A stretch of 64,000 bases of DNA from Methylorubrum thiocyanatum (GTDB taxonomy: Bacteria; Pseudomonadota; Alphaproteobacteria; Rhizobiales; Beijerinckiaceae), in assembly GCA_014138645.1 (NCBI GenBank), contig JACJIB010000002.1, positions 1-64,000 of the forward strand, read 5' to 3'. The notes below the pieces were generated by a model that was not told the DNA's origin, did not search any database, and worked only from the letters and a program-made list of their open reading frames with translations. The translations under genes were made by a program, and so were the position numbers. Shown here piece by piece: positions 27,609 through 36,779 of the stretch (the stretch's first letter is position 1; the number at the start of each line of letters is the position of its first letter).

Positions 27609-30600
27609 TCAGCGCTTGCCCCCGTCGGATTCGAGCTTCGCCTTCAGCGCGGCCAGCGCGGCGAAGGGCGAATCGGGATCGGGCTGACGCTCGCGGCGCG
27701 GCGGACGCGCCTCGGCGTTGGGACGGCGGTTCTCGTCGCGGCGATCGGGCCGGTTGCGCGGGCCCTGATGGTCGCGGCGCGGACCGCCCTCGCCCTGGTT
27801 GTCCCGGCGCCCCTCCCCCCGGCCCTCGGCACGGGCCGGGCGTCCGCCCTCCGGACGGTCCTCGCGGGGCCGGCGCGGACCGTCGCCCCGGCGCTCGCCG
27901 TGGCGGCCATCGGGGCGCCCGTCCTGTCGGCCTTCTTGCCGTCCATCCTGCCGTCCATCCGGGCGTCCCTGGCCGCGGCCCTGGCGCTGGCCGGCATGGC
28001 GCTGCGGACGGTGCAGATGCCAGACCTCGACGGTCTCGGGGGCCGCCGGCTCGGCCGGCTCGGAGCCGGCGTCAGAGGCCGCCGTCTCCGCGGCGGGAGC
28101 CTCGGTGGTCGCCTCGGTCGGCAGCGCCGAATCGGCGGCGTCGACGGCCTCGACCTCCCCGGTCGCCGCAGCGTCCTCCGCGGCGGCCGCGGTCTCGGCC
28201 GGCATCGGCGCGGCCGCCTCGGGCGCTGCCTCCTCGGCGGATGCGGCCTCGGCCGGTGCCGGCTCCGGCGCTGTCGTCTCGGCGGATGCCTCGGTCACGT
28301 CCACCGGGGCCGGCTCGGCCTCCGGAGGCGCGGCTTCGGTCGGCGCCTCGGCCGCGACGTCGGCGGACGCATCCGCGGCGGCGGCGTCCTGCGACGGCGA
28401 CGCGGTCCCCTCGTCCTGGGTCGCACCCTCCTGAGCCGTCTCGCCCTGAGCTGTCCCGTCCTGTGCGGTCTCGCCCGGGGCTGCCTCCTGCGGCGCGGCC
28501 TCGGCGGCCCGCGCGGCGGGGACGGTCGGGGCGGCGGCCAACAGCGGCACGGTGATGGCCGGGCCGGGGCGCGACTGCGCCACATAACCGAGCGACTTCA
28601 GGATCGAGGCGAAGTCCTCGCCCGAGCAGCCGACCAGCGAGGTCATGTTGACGGTGGCCACGAACCCGTCGCCGTCGGCGGTGCCGGCCGGGGGCTCGCC
28701 CGGCGTGGTGCCGGGACGGTAGGCGATGGCCGGGCGGATCAGGTCGGCGAGCCGCTCCAGGATGTCGACGCGCACCGCCCGCTCGCCGCACACGCGGAAG
28801 CCGGCGGCGCGGTAGAGGCCCTTGGCGATGTTGGGATCGACCTTGATCGAGGTGCGCCCCGAACCGGCCAGATGCGCGATCTCGTCGAGGCCCGGCTGGT
28901 CGAGGCCGCCGCTCTTGAGCGCCCAGAGCTGGGCGGCGAGCGTGCGCGGGGCCGGCTTCAGCAGCGCCGGCAGGAAGATGTGGTAGGCGCCGAAGCGGAC
29001 GCCGTGGCGGCGGAGATTGGCGCGCCCGTCCTGATCGAGGCTGCGCATCTCGTGCGCCACCTTGGCCCGCTCCAGCACGCCCAGCGCCTCGACCACCTGA
29101 TAGCCGATGCCGCGGGCGAGCCCGGTGAGGTCGGCCGCCGATTCGATCTCCATCAGCGGTCCGAGCAGGCGCACGACATGGGCGCGCAGCCATGCGGTCA
29201 GCCGTGCCTCGACCTTCTCGCGGGACGCGCCGGCGAGGCTGTCGTCGGCGATGAGGCGGATGCCGGGCTCGAACAGCTTGTCGCCCGGCGTCAGCTTGGC
29301 GACCGGATCGCCGGTCCAGCGGATGATGCCGTCGTGCGAGAGCACCAAAGCGGCGTCGGCGGCCGAGGCGAAGCGGTCGGCCCGCGCCTCGATCTCGCCG
29401 GCCAGCGCCTTCTCCGCGGCGGAGCGCAGGGTCTTGGCTTCGTGGCCCTCGGCCTGAGGGTCGGGCACGAATTGGAAGCCGTGAAGACGGCCCACATGTT
29501 GACCCTCGACGGTGACGTCACCGCCGGAGGTGATTTCGGCTTCCAGCATCGTCTTCTCTCTCAAGCGCCGCATCAGGACGCTGGTGCGCCTGTCGACGAA
29601 GCGGCTCGCGAGGCGCTCGTGCAGGGCGTCGGACAATCTGTCCTCTACCCGACGCGTCTCGCCCTGCCAATGCAGAGGATCGAGCAACCAGTCGGGTCGA
29701 TTCGCCACGAAGGTCCAGGTGCGCCCCTGCGCGATGCGCTGGGACAGGGCGTCGATGTCGCCGTCGGTCCGGTCGATCGCCGCCACATGACGGGCGAACC
29801 AGTCGTTGGGGATGCGCCCCGCCATGCCGCGCATCAGGAAGCGGTAGAGCTGCGCCACGAGGTCGGCATGGGTCTGCGGATGGACCTTGCGGTAGTCCGG
29901 CACGCCGCAGGTGTCCCACAGCCGCCGCACCGCCGCCGGCCCCTTGGCCATGTCGCGGATGTCGTCCTCGCGCATCAGGATTTCGAACGCCTGCTGGTCC
30001 TCCCCCATGGGCGCGCGGGTGAGGCCCTGCTCGTGCGGATGCTCGTCGAGGCTCGCCTGCAATTTCTCCAGCGAGGCGAAGTCGAGGTCGGGATTGCGCC
30101 ATTGCAGCATGCGCACGGGCTCGAAATCGTGCGTTTCCAGCGCCTCGACCATCTCCGGCTCGAAGGGCGGGCAGCGCCCCGTCGATCCGAAGGTGCCGTC
30201 GGAGGTGTGGCGCCCGGCGCGCCCCGCGATCTGGCCCATCTCGGCGGGCGTCAGCTTGCGGAAGCGGGTGCCGTCGTATTTCCAGTTGGCGGCGAACGCC
30301 ACGTGATCGACGTCGAGGTTGAGGCCCATGCCGACCGCATCGGTGGCGACGAGGTAGTCCACATCGCCGGACTGATAGAGTTCGACCTGTGCGTTGCGGG
30401 TGCGGGGCGAGAGCGCGCCCAAGACCACCGCCGCCCCGCCGCGCTGGCGGCGGATCAGCTCGGCGATGGCGTAGACCTCCTCGGCCGAGAAGGCGACGAT
30501 GGCGGTGCGGTGCGGCAGCCGCGAGATCTTTTTTTCGCCCGCGAAGCTCAGGCTCGAGAGACGCGGGCGGGTCGTCGTCTGAACGCCGGGAATCAGCGCC

Positions 30601-31025
30601 TGGACCAGCGGCAGCATGGTGGCGGAGCCGATCAGTAGCGTCTCCTCGCGCCCGCGGCGGTAGAGCAGGCGGTCGGTGAAGACGTGGCCGCGATCCATGT
30701 CGGCGGCGAGCTGGATCTCGTCGATGGCCACGAAGGCGACTTCGAGGTCGCGCGGCATCGCCTCGATGGTGCAGATCCAGTAGCGCGGCCGGTCCGGCTT
30801 GATCTTCTCCTCGCCGGTGACCAGCGCGACGTTCTCGACGCCGACCTTGGCGACGACGCGCAGATACACCTCGCGGGCCAAGAGCCGCAGGGGCAGGCCG
30901 ATCATGCCGGTCGGATGCAGGAGCATCCGCTCGATGGCCATGTGGGTCTTGCCCGTGTTCGTCGGGCCGAGCACCGCCGTGACCCCGCGCGCGCGGGCCT
31001 CGCGGTGAAGGGTGCGGAGCGTCAT
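27609..31025 (-). CDS. Suv3-like RNA helicase with low-complexity tail
   Basis: A 1138-residue protein. Residues 1-500 are a superfamily 2 helicase of the Suv3 type: VTAVLGPTNTGKTHMAIERM (Walker A), DEIQLAAD (motif II), LIGSATMLP (III), VDYLVATDAVGMGLNLDVDH (IV/V) and QIAGRAGRHT (VI). A further conserved region reaches about residue 829. The remaining ~309 residues are low complexity: Ala/Glu/Pro/Thr-rich, then Arg/Gly/Asp-rich with repeats such as DGRQDGRQEGRQDGRPDGRH, ending in SPFAALAALKAKLESDGGKR. Suv3 helicases unwind RNA, often with an exoribonuclease partner. I chose the Met at 31025 because upstream in-frame residues show no conserved pattern. Its S4 partner follows 22 bases downstream. 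Confidence 0.9.
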   Translation of the reverse strand: MTLRTLHREARARGVTAVLGPTNTGKTHMAIERMLLHPTGMIGLPLRLLAREVYLRVVAKVGVENVALVTGEEKIKPDRPRYWICTIEAMPRDLEVAFVAIDEIQLAADMDRGHVFTDRLLYRRGREETLLIGSATMLPLVQALIPGVQTTTRPRLSSLSFAGEKKISRLPHRTAIVAFSAEEVYAIAELIRRQRGGAAVVLGALSPRTRNAQVELYQSGDVDYLVATDAVGMGLNLDVDHVAFAANWKYDGTRFRKLTPAEMGQIAGRAGRHTSDGTFGSTGRCPPFEPEMVEALETHDFEPVRMLQWRNPDLDFASLEKLQASLDEHPHEQGLTRAPMGEDQQAFEILMREDDIRDMAKGPAAVRRLWDTCGVPDYRKVHPQTHADLVAQLYRFLMRGMAGRIPNDWFARHVAAIDRTDGDIDALSQRIAQGRTWTFVANRPDWLLDPLHWQGETRRVEDRLSDALHERLASRFVDRRTSVLMRRLREKTMLEAEITSGGDVTVEGQHVGRLHGFQFVPDPQAEGHEAKTLRSAAEKALAGEIEARADRFASAADAALVLSHDGIIRWTGDPVAKLTPGDKLFEPGIRLIADDSLAGASREKVEARLTAWLRAHVVRLLGPLMEIESAADLTGLARGIGYQVVEALGVLERAKVAHEMRSLDQDGRANLRRHGVRFGAYHIFLPALLKPAPRTLAAQLWALKSGGLDQPGLDEIAHLAGSGRTSIKVDPNIAKGLYRAAGFRVCGERAVRVDILERLADLIRPAIAYRPGTTPGEPPAGTADGDGFVATVNMTSLVGCSGEDFASILKSLGYVAQSRPGPAITVPLLAAAPTVPAARAAEAAPQEAAPGETAQDGTAQGETAQEGATQDEGTASPSQDAAAADASADVAAEAPTEAAPPEAEPAPVDVTEASAETTAPEPAPAEAASAEEAAPEAAAPMPAETAAAAEDAAATGEVEAVDAADSALPTEATTEAPAAETAASDAGSEPAEPAAPETVEVWHLHRPQRHAGQRQGRGQGRPDGRQDGRQEGRQDGRPDGRHGERRGDGPRRPREDRPEGGRPARAEGRGEGRRDNQGEGGPRRDHQGPRNRPDRRDENRRPNAEARPPRRERQPDPDSPFAALAALKAKLESDGGKR

Positions 31026-31113
31026 GCGGGGAGCGGCGATCCCTACGGCGCTGAAGGCCGTCGGCGGAGCGAAGGGCAGCCGGGCGTGTGGGCCCTGCGA
31101 CGGAGGACGGCCG

Positions 31114-31458
31114 CTAGCGGGAGGAAGGGAATCGCTGCGGCCTCCCCTCATATGGGATGCCGGAGCCCGGTGCGCCAGCCGGGGCCCCGAGACCGGGCGT
31201 GACGAGGATGTCGATCCGCGGCTGCGGCTGCTGCGGCGTCAGGTCGGTGCAGAGAGTGTCGGGCATCGCCGTCAGCGGGCCGCGGCGGGGCGGGCGATGC
31301 TCGATGACCTGAGCCGAGGAGAACGCGTCGGGGCCGCAATCGGGGCCGGTCGAGAGGGATTCGCCGGCCTTTGCAACGGGCGGGGCGAGGAGCGCGAGGG
31401 CGAGGCAGGCGATCCGGAGAGGCTTCTTGCCGGTCACGGCGGTTGCAAACCGAAGCAT
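31114..31458 (-). CDS. Secreted hypothetical protein
   Basis: A 114-residue protein with a signal peptide (MLRFATAVTGKKPLRIACLA, then LALLAPPVAKA). The mature part is Pro-rich with two Cys (DCGPDA and DTLCTD) and ends with GLGAPAGAPGSGIPYEGRPQ. GAGAGGAG precedes the ATG at ideal spacing, so the internal start at 31458 is preferred over the longer frame. No known family. It lies upstream of the helicase gene on the same strand. Confidence 0.6.
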   Translation of the reverse strand: MLRFATAVTGKKPLRIACLALALLAPPVAKAGESLSTGPDCGPDAFSSAQVIEHRPPRRGPLTAMPDTLCTDLTPQQPQPRIDILVTPGLGAPAGAPGSGIPYEGRPQRFPSSR

Positions 31459-31576
31459 CGTACTCCTCTCGACGGCCTCTCTTGGGCGAGCATCCTCCCG
31501 AAAAGTGGAGGATGCCTTTCGTAAGAGGTCGCAAAAGGAGGCTCTGATCGGTCCGGGTCCGGCGACTGGGCTTGGG

Positions 31577-31804
31577 TCAGGGAAGCAGGTAGCCGATCGC
31601 CCAGACATCGCTCCACTTCGGCGGAGGCCAGCCCAAAGCCCAAGCCAGACCGCTGTAAAAGCTCACCAATACGGGAACGGCGATCAGGGCGCAGAGCAGG
31701 GCCGAGGCCGTGTGATGGGTGATCAGCCAGACCGCCCAGCCGGACGACAGCGATGCCACAATGATCGACAGGGCGGCGAGACGATTTCGGATCTCGGGCT
31801 TCAT
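31577..31804 (-). CDS. Small two-helix membrane protein
   Basis: A 75-residue protein with two predicted membrane helices (about residues 10-30 and 34-56), starting MKPEIRNRLAALSIIVASLS and ending KWSDVWAIGYLLP. GGGAGG sits just before the ATG at 31804, which clearly marks the start. No known family. Confidence 0.65.
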   Translation of the reverse strand: MKPEIRNRLAALSIIVASLSSGWAVWLITHHTASALLCALIAVPVLVSFYSGLAWALGWPPPKWSDVWAIGYLLP

Positions 31805-31838
31805 GCCACCTCCCGACTCTACTCGGTCCCTCACCACC

Positions 31839-31956
31839 GACATTCCGGGCCGCGCAGCGGAACCCGGAAACGACCCGTGATGCGCCGCGAACGTTGCCCG
31901 TCGAGGCCGGTCGTGGGTTCCGGGTTCGCCTTCGGCGCCCCGGAACGACAGGCGTG
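31839..31956. repeat. Interspersed palindromic element
   Basis: The segment contains GACATTCCGGGCC and later GGTTCCGGGTTCGCCTTCGG plus CGCCCCGGAACGAC. These match elements at 47682-47797 and 59024-59059: an attccggg/cccggaat-type stem around a gcgcc-rich loop. It is a repeat family of the genome, probably REP-like and non-coding. Confidence 0.65.
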
Positions 31957-32054
31957 GAATCCGCGAGACGAGGCAGCCTTCTAAGCACTCGCCGCAATGA
32001 AATCGCGGACATGACCGAGCCTCGGCTTGATCGCCCGACGTCAGAGCGTGTCCG

Positions 32055-32951
32055 CTACCGCTGCGACAGGCTCGCATCGGCGATGGCGGCCGGCTGCGCC
32101 TCGCCGGTGGCGGCGGTCGCGGTGCCGGTCCGCGACCAGCGGGTCGCCTCGATGATGTTGGTGCCGAGCGTCGTGCGCACCGCGATCCGCATCGGCACCA
32201 GCACCCGTGTTCCCTCGACGGGCGCGAGCCAGACCGACATGTCGCGGTTCTCTTCCATGAACTTCACCCCCGGCCGGTCGGGCCGGTGGCCGGCGATGGC
32301 GACGTAGCGGGCGTTGCAGACCAGAACCGGGCCGCTGTAGCCGGGCTTCTCCACCTGTCGGGTCTCGCCGTAGCTCAGGACCACGTTGAAGCGGGTCGCG
32401 CCGTCGAAGACGGGGAGCGTGCGGTTGCAGTTCTCCGGGTCGGTGAGATCGGCCCGGGCGCGGGCCGGCATCATCAGGGCGCTGGCCGGATCGATCACGC
32501 CGCGCTTGGCCGCGGCCGTGACCGGCACCCGGTCGCCGGTATCGAGGAGCGGCGGGGTCACCTCGGCCTGGGTGACGTTGCCGTTCGCCAGCGCCATGCG
32601 CACGGCGATTCCCGAGCTGCTGGTGCGGGTGGCGATCGAGAAGGCGTTCGGCAGCGGCGCGGCGGCGATGCTGCCCGAGGAGCGGGCCGAGCCCTGCCCG
32701 CCGGTCACCGCGCCGACGAGGCCGGTCAGCACCGCCGAAACGTCCATGCGGTAGCGCGCGCCGTCGAAGGCGCCGGTGAGCTGGGCGTTGCCGATCGGAA
32801 TGCCGGCAAGATTGACGCTGTAATCGACCGCGACGCCCGCGGGCGCCGCCTTGGTCTTGTGGGCCCGCGGCGCGGCGTCAGCCCCGGCCGGAACGGCGAG
32901 CGCCCCGGCGAGGACGAGGAGGCGGGCGCAAAGGAAAGGCTTGGCGCGCAT
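32055..32951 (-). CDS. DUF3108 domain periplasmic protein
   Basis: A 298-residue protein with a signal peptide (MRAKPFLCARLLVLAGALAV, cleavage near ADA). The mature domain, GVAVDYSVNLAGIPIGNAQL, RYRMDVSAVLTGLVGAVTGG and PALMMPARARADL-like region with NCNRTLPVFDGATRFNVVLS, matches DUF3108, a family of secreted proteins of unknown function related to lipoprotein-like beta folds. The first Met of the longer frame lies eight codons upstream; the one at 32951 directly precedes the signal peptide. Confidence 0.75.
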   Translation of the reverse strand: MRAKPFLCARLLVLAGALAVPAGADAAPRAHKTKAAPAGVAVDYSVNLAGIPIGNAQLTGAFDGARYRMDVSAVLTGLVGAVTGGQGSARSSGSIAAAPLPNAFSIATRTSSSGIAVRMALANGNVTQAEVTPPLLDTGDRVPVTAAAKRGVIDPASALMMPARARADLTDPENCNRTLPVFDGATRFNVVLSYGETRQVEKPGYSGPVLVCNARYVAIAGHRPDRPGVKFMEENRDMSVWLAPVEGTRVLVPMRIAVRTTLGTNIIEATRWSRTGTATAATGEAQPAAIADASLSQR

Positions 32952-33071
32952 GGTCGGGACTCTGGGCGGCTCCACGCTCCGGCCGTCTCGGGACGAGGCG
33001 GGCCGGACGGTCGAGCTTATCGCGACCCATGGTTAACAGACCGTTCGGCCGGCGCCAGGGGGGCGTGCGCG

Positions 33072-34073
33072 TTAGCTCCCCGGGGTCCAGGCCTGCCCGT
33101 GGTAGACGAAGCGCCCGCTCTCGCTGGCCAGGGCCGCGAGGCCGCTGAAGGCCGGGTCCTTCACGGTGATGACGCTGGTGGGGATGCTCCGCATCTGCTC
33201 GGCGAAGGGCGCCTTGCGCTCGAACGCCTCGCGGAAGGCGCCCTCCCGCAGGATCGAAACGATCCGCGGGGCAATGCCGCCGCCGATATAGACCCCGCCG
33301 GTGGCGAGGAAGGTGAGCGCCAGATCCCCGCAGACCCGGCCCAGCAGCTTGCCGAACAGGGCGAGCGCGGCGTGCGCGTGCGGATCCGCGCCCGAGAGGC
33401 CGCTGCTCGTGATCTCGGCCGGATCGCACAGCGAGCCGTCGCCGCCCGCCCGCACCGCGCGGATCGCGGCGCAGAGCCGGGCGAGGCCCGGACCGGAGAG
33501 CAGCGTCTCCACGGTCACCCGCCCCTCGACGCGCTCCACCGCCGGCCAAAGCTCCGCTTCCTCGGCATCCGTCGGTCCGAGATCGGTGTGGCCGGCCTCC
33601 GTGGAGACGATGGCGAGACGATCCTCGTAGGGGATCAGCGCGGCGGCACCGAAACCGGTGCCCGGCCCGAGCACGAGACGGGGACCGCGGGCCTCGCCGA
33701 TCTCCGGGCCGATCGGGGTCAGTTCGTCGGGCGCGATGCCGGCCGCGCCGGCGGCGACCGGCACGTAATCGTTGACGAGGGCGACCCGGTCGAGCCCGAA
33801 ATCCCGTCCGATGGCCGCGGCATCCACCAGCCAGTCGGCATTGGTGAGCTGGACCGCGGGGGCATCGACCCGGCCCGCGATCGCCAGGATCGCTGAGCGC
33901 GGCGCGGGTCCGCCGGCCTGGGCCAGGGAGGCCCGGATCGCCGCGCTCGGATGAGGATGGCCGTGGGTCGCCTCGCGGGAGAGAAGCCGCGGCGGCGCGC
34001 CCTTCGTCTCGATCAGGCCGAAGCGGGCATTCGTCCCGCCGATATCACCGATCAGCACCGGGAATTCGAACAT
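33072..34073 (-). CDS. glk: Glucokinase
   Basis: A 333-residue glucokinase of the ROK-independent Glk family: LIGDIGGTNARFGLIETKG (phosphate binding), RSAILAIAGRVDAPAVQLTN, LVNDYVPVAAGAAG and LVLGPGTGFGAAALIPYED (catalytic region with Asp nearby). It phosphorylates glucose with ATP to glucose-6-phosphate in the cytoplasm. Methylotrophs of this type grow poorly on sugars, so the enzyme may act in trehalose or glycogen turnover. The trehalose-phosphatase gene lies upstream on the same strand, 78 bases away. Confidence 0.9.
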   Translation of the reverse strand: MFEFPVLIGDIGGTNARFGLIETKGAPPRLLSREATHGHPHPSAAIRASLAQAGGPAPRSAILAIAGRVDAPAVQLTNADWLVDAAAIGRDFGLDRVALVNDYVPVAAGAAGIAPDELTPIGPEIGEARGPRLVLGPGTGFGAAALIPYEDRLAIVSTEAGHTDLGPTDAEEAELWPAVERVEGRVTVETLLSGPGLARLCAAIRAVRAGGDGSLCDPAEITSSGLSGADPHAHAALALFGKLLGRVCGDLALTFLATGGVYIGGGIAPRIVSILREGAFREAFERKAPFAEQMRSIPTSVITVKDPAFSGLAALASESGRFVYHGQAWTPGS

Positions 34074-34151
34074 CCGCCTCTCGCTTCGCGTCGTGTTTTG
34101 CCGCGACCTTAACAGAGGGTGCGCGGGCCGTTCGACAAGCGGTTGATGGTG

Positions 34152-34907
34152 TCAGGCCGCGGGCAGCGCGTCCGGGTCGATCGGCGCGCCCTCGGCCCAG
34201 GCGGCGATCAGCGCGCGCACCACGGCCGGGTCGGCCAGGCGCCGGCTCGCCACCGTTTCGCCGTCGCCGATGCGCACGCTGATGCCGCCATCCTCGTTGA
34301 CCGAGGCGAAGGCGATCTCGTCGGTTCGGTCGTCGCCGAGGAAGATGGCGCGCCGGCCGGTATAGGGGGCGGCCTCCAGGAAGGCGCGGATGGCGTGGCC
34401 CTTGGTGGCGGCGGCCGGCACGATCTCACCGACGGCCTTGCCGAGCTGGAGCCGGTAGGCCGAGCCGAGATCGGCCGCGACCGCCTTGACGATCTCTTCC
34501 GCCGCCTGCGCGTCGCCCGGCGCGGCGAGCCGCCAGTGCACTGCGACCGAGGCGCCCTTGTCCTCGATCAGCACCGATTCGTAGCGGGCGGTCTCCGCGT
34601 GCAACCGCTCGACGCCCGCGCGCAGGTCCGGATGATCCTCCGGCCGTCCGCCGCTCAGGGTGCCGTCCACCCGCCGCTCGACCCCGTGCAGACCGGCGAC
34701 GTCGAACCGGGCGGGGTTCAGGAAGTCGTCGATCACCGCGACAGGCCTGCCGGTGACGATGGCGAGCGCACCGCCGAGCCGTTCGCGCAGCCGCTCCAGG
34801 GCGGGCACGAGGCTGGGATCGACCTGCACCGCGTCGGGCCGCGGGGCGATCTCGACCAGGGTGCCGTCGAAATCGAGGAACAGGGCGTAGTCTGCGGTCT
34901 CGCTCAC
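34152..34907 (-). CDS. otsB: Trehalose-6-phosphate phosphatase
   Basis: A 251-residue HAD-family phosphatase: ALFLDFDGTLVEIAPRPDAV (catalytic Asp pair), IVTGRPVAVIDDFLNP, GLHGVERRVDGTL, then IFLGDDRTDEIAFASVNED as motif with acidic metal ligands. It dephosphorylates trehalose-6-phosphate to trehalose, an osmoprotectant. The start is GTG at 34907, because AAGGAC precedes it and the longer frame upstream carries no HAD sequence. No otsA is in the window. It may share a transcript with glk. Confidence 0.9.
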   Translation of the reverse strand: MSETADYALFLDFDGTLVEIAPRPDAVQVDPSLVPALERLRERLGGALAIVTGRPVAVIDDFLNPARFDVAGLHGVERRVDGTLSGGRPEDHPDLRAGVERLHAETARYESVLIEDKGASVAVHWRLAAPGDAQAAEEIVKAVAADLGSAYRLQLGKAVGEIVPAAATKGHAIRAFLEAAPYTGRRAIFLGDDRTDEIAFASVNEDGGISVRIGDGETVASRRLADPAVVRALIAAWAEGAPIDPDALPAA

Positions 34908-34993
34908 GGCGTCGTCCTTCTCTCGGGCTGTCCCTGCGCTAGCATGAGGGTCGGTTGCAACAAACCGGTGATGCGACACCAACGGAGGAACCC

Positions 34994-35488
34994 GTGCGCC
35001 CCATCCCCATCCGCCCCGGCCCGGGACAGGAGAGCGTCTGGGACTATCCCCGCCCGCCCCGGCTGGAACCGGTGCCGGAGCGCCTGACGGTCGTCCTCGG
35101 CGGCCGGACCATCGCCGCGACCACGGCCGGATTCCGCGTGCTGGAGACGAGCCACCCGCCAACCTACTACTTCCCGCCGCAGGATATCGCGGCAGGGGTG
35201 CTCGGGCCTGCCCGCCGGGCCGGGATCTGTGAGTGGAAAGGCCGGGCCGTGCTGTTCGACGTGGCGGGCGGCGCGGAGCGGGCGCCGGGGGCGGCTTGGG
35301 CCTATCCCGACCCGACGCCGGGCTTCCGGCCCATCGCCGGCTACGTCGCCTTCTATGCCGGGCCGATGGAGTCCTGCCTCGTCGGCGACGTGCGGGCCGC
35401 GCCGCAGCCCGGCGGCTTCTACGGCGGCTGGATCACGCCGGGGCTCGTCGGCCCGTTCAAGGGCGGGCCCGGCACGATGGGCTGGTGA
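34994..35488 (+). CDS. DUF427 family protein
   Basis: A 164-residue protein with IRPGPGQESVWDYPRPPRLE, VLGGRTIAATTAGFRVLETS, HPPTYYFPPQDIAAGVL and CEWKGRAVLFDVAGG, the hallmark pattern of DUF427 proteins. The family is widespread and its function is unknown; small-molecule or carbohydrate-related roles have been suggested. The start is GTG at 34994, preceded by GGAGGA. It is divergent from otsB, and the beta-lactamase-fold gene starts 73 bases downstream, so they may be co-transcribed. Confidence 0.8.
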   Translation: MRPIPIRPGPGQESVWDYPRPPRLEPVPERLTVVLGGRTIAATTAGFRVLETSHPPTYYFPPQDIAAGVLGPARRAGICEWKGRAVLFDVAGGAERAPGAAWAYPDPTPGFRPIAGYVAFYAGPMESCLVGDVRAAPQPGGFYGGWITPGLVGPFKGGPGTMGW

Positions 35489-35561
35489 CGGCTTTCGGGC
35501 TGGCGCCGCTCGGGCCGAGGCCGCTACACCGGCCTTGCGACAGGAACGTGAGGAGCCGTGC

Positions 35562-36779
35562 ATGCAGGTCGAGACCGATCCCCGAGACGTCGGCCTCTGC
35601 CCCGACCGCCTGGAACGGATCGATGCCTGGATGCGGGGCTACGTCGAGAGCGGGCGGCTCGCCGGCCTCTCGGTGAGCGTGCTGCGGGGCGGTAAGACCG
35701 CCTTCTTCCGCGCGCAGGGTCACGCGGATCTCGCGCGGGAAAGACCGTTTGCCGCCGAGACCATCACCCGCATCTACTCGATGACGAAGCCGCTGACCTC
35801 GCTCGCGGTGCTGATGCTCTACGAGGAGGGCCGGTTCCAGCTCGACGATCCGGTCGCGCGCTTCCTGCCGGAATTCGCGGAGATGCGGGTGATGACCGGC
35901 GGCAACCGGGCGCGACTCGAGACCGAGCCGGCGCTGCGTCCGATCACGATCCGCGACCTCCTCACCCATACGAGCGGCCTGACCTACGGCTTCATGGAGG
36001 CGACCCTCGTCGACGCGCTCTACCGACAGAACGAGATCGACTTCCAGACCTCGACCCTGCCGCTCGCCGACCTCGTGGCAAAGCTCGCGCAGCAGCCGCT
36101 GCTGGCCCAGCCGGGGGCGGAGTGGAACTACTCGGTGGCCACCGACGTGCTCGGCCATTTCGTGGCGGTGGTGTCGGGGATCGACTTCGCCGACTTCCTG
36201 CGTGACCGCGTCCTGCGCCCGCTCGGCATGGACGACACCGACTTCTTCGTGCCGGAGGACAAGCAGGCGCGCTTCGCGGCGAACTACGCCTTCGACCGCC
36301 AAGGCCGGCTCCGCCTCTACGACGACAGCGCCGACAGCCGATTCCTCGCGCCGCCGCCCCTGGCCTCGGGCGGGGGCGGTCTCGTCTCTACGGCTGCCGA
36401 CTACCTGCGCTTCTGCCGGATGATCCTCAATCTCGGCGAACTCGACGGCGTGCGCCTCCTCGGCCGCAAGACCGTCGAACTCATGCTGATGAACCACCTG
36501 CCCGGTGACCTCGCGGCCATGGGCCAGCCGCGCTTCGCCGAATCCTCCTATGCCGGGATCGGCTTCGGGCTCGGGGTCTCGGTGATGCTCGATCCGGCCC
36601 GGGCGCAGATCCTCGGCACGCCGGGGGAGGTGTCCTGGGGCGGGGTGGCGAGCACCTCGTTCTGGATCGATCCGGACGAGGACCTGGCGGTGCTGCTGCT
36701 CGCCCAGCTCGTCCCCTCTTCCGCCCTGCCCCTGCGCCGCGAGCTGCGCGTCCTCACCTACGCCGCGATCGAGAGCTGA
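35562..36779 (+). CDS. Beta-lactamase-fold serine hydrolase
   Basis: A 405-residue serine hydrolase of the class C beta-lactamase / esterase family. It has the SxxK motif IYSMTKPLTSLAVLMLY (Ser73, Lys76) and the tyrosine motif region WNYSVATDVLG. A late SWGGVASTSFWIDP replaces the KTG box with a variant. No signal peptide is seen, so it is probably a cytoplasmic esterase or peptidase rather than an antibiotic-resistance enzyme. GAGGAG precedes the ATG. It is transcribed from behind the DUF427 gene. Confidence 0.85.
   Translation: MQVETDPRDVGLCPDRLERIDAWMRGYVESGRLAGLSVSVLRGGKTAFFRAQGHADLARERPFAAETITRIYSMTKPLTSLAVLMLYEEGRFQLDDPVARFLPEFAEMRVMTGGNRARLETEPALRPITIRDLLTHTSGLTYGFMEATLVDALYRQNEIDFQTSTLPLADLVAKLAQQPLLAQPGAEWNYSVATDVLGHFVAVVSGIDFADFLRDRVLRPLGMDDTDFFVPEDKQARFAANYAFDRQGRLRLYDDSADSRFLAPPPLASGGGGLVSTAADYLRFCRMILNLGELDGVRLLGRKTVELMLMNHLPGDLAAMGQPRFAESSYAGIGFGLGVSVMLDPARAQILGTPGEVSWGGVASTSFWIDPDEDLAVLLLAQLVPSSALPLRRELRVLTYAAIES

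Noticed and set aside
27501..30638. 1045-residue plus-strand open frame
   Set aside because: It mirrors the Suv3-like helicase gene on the opposite strand; long antisense frames are expected in GC-rich coding sequence.
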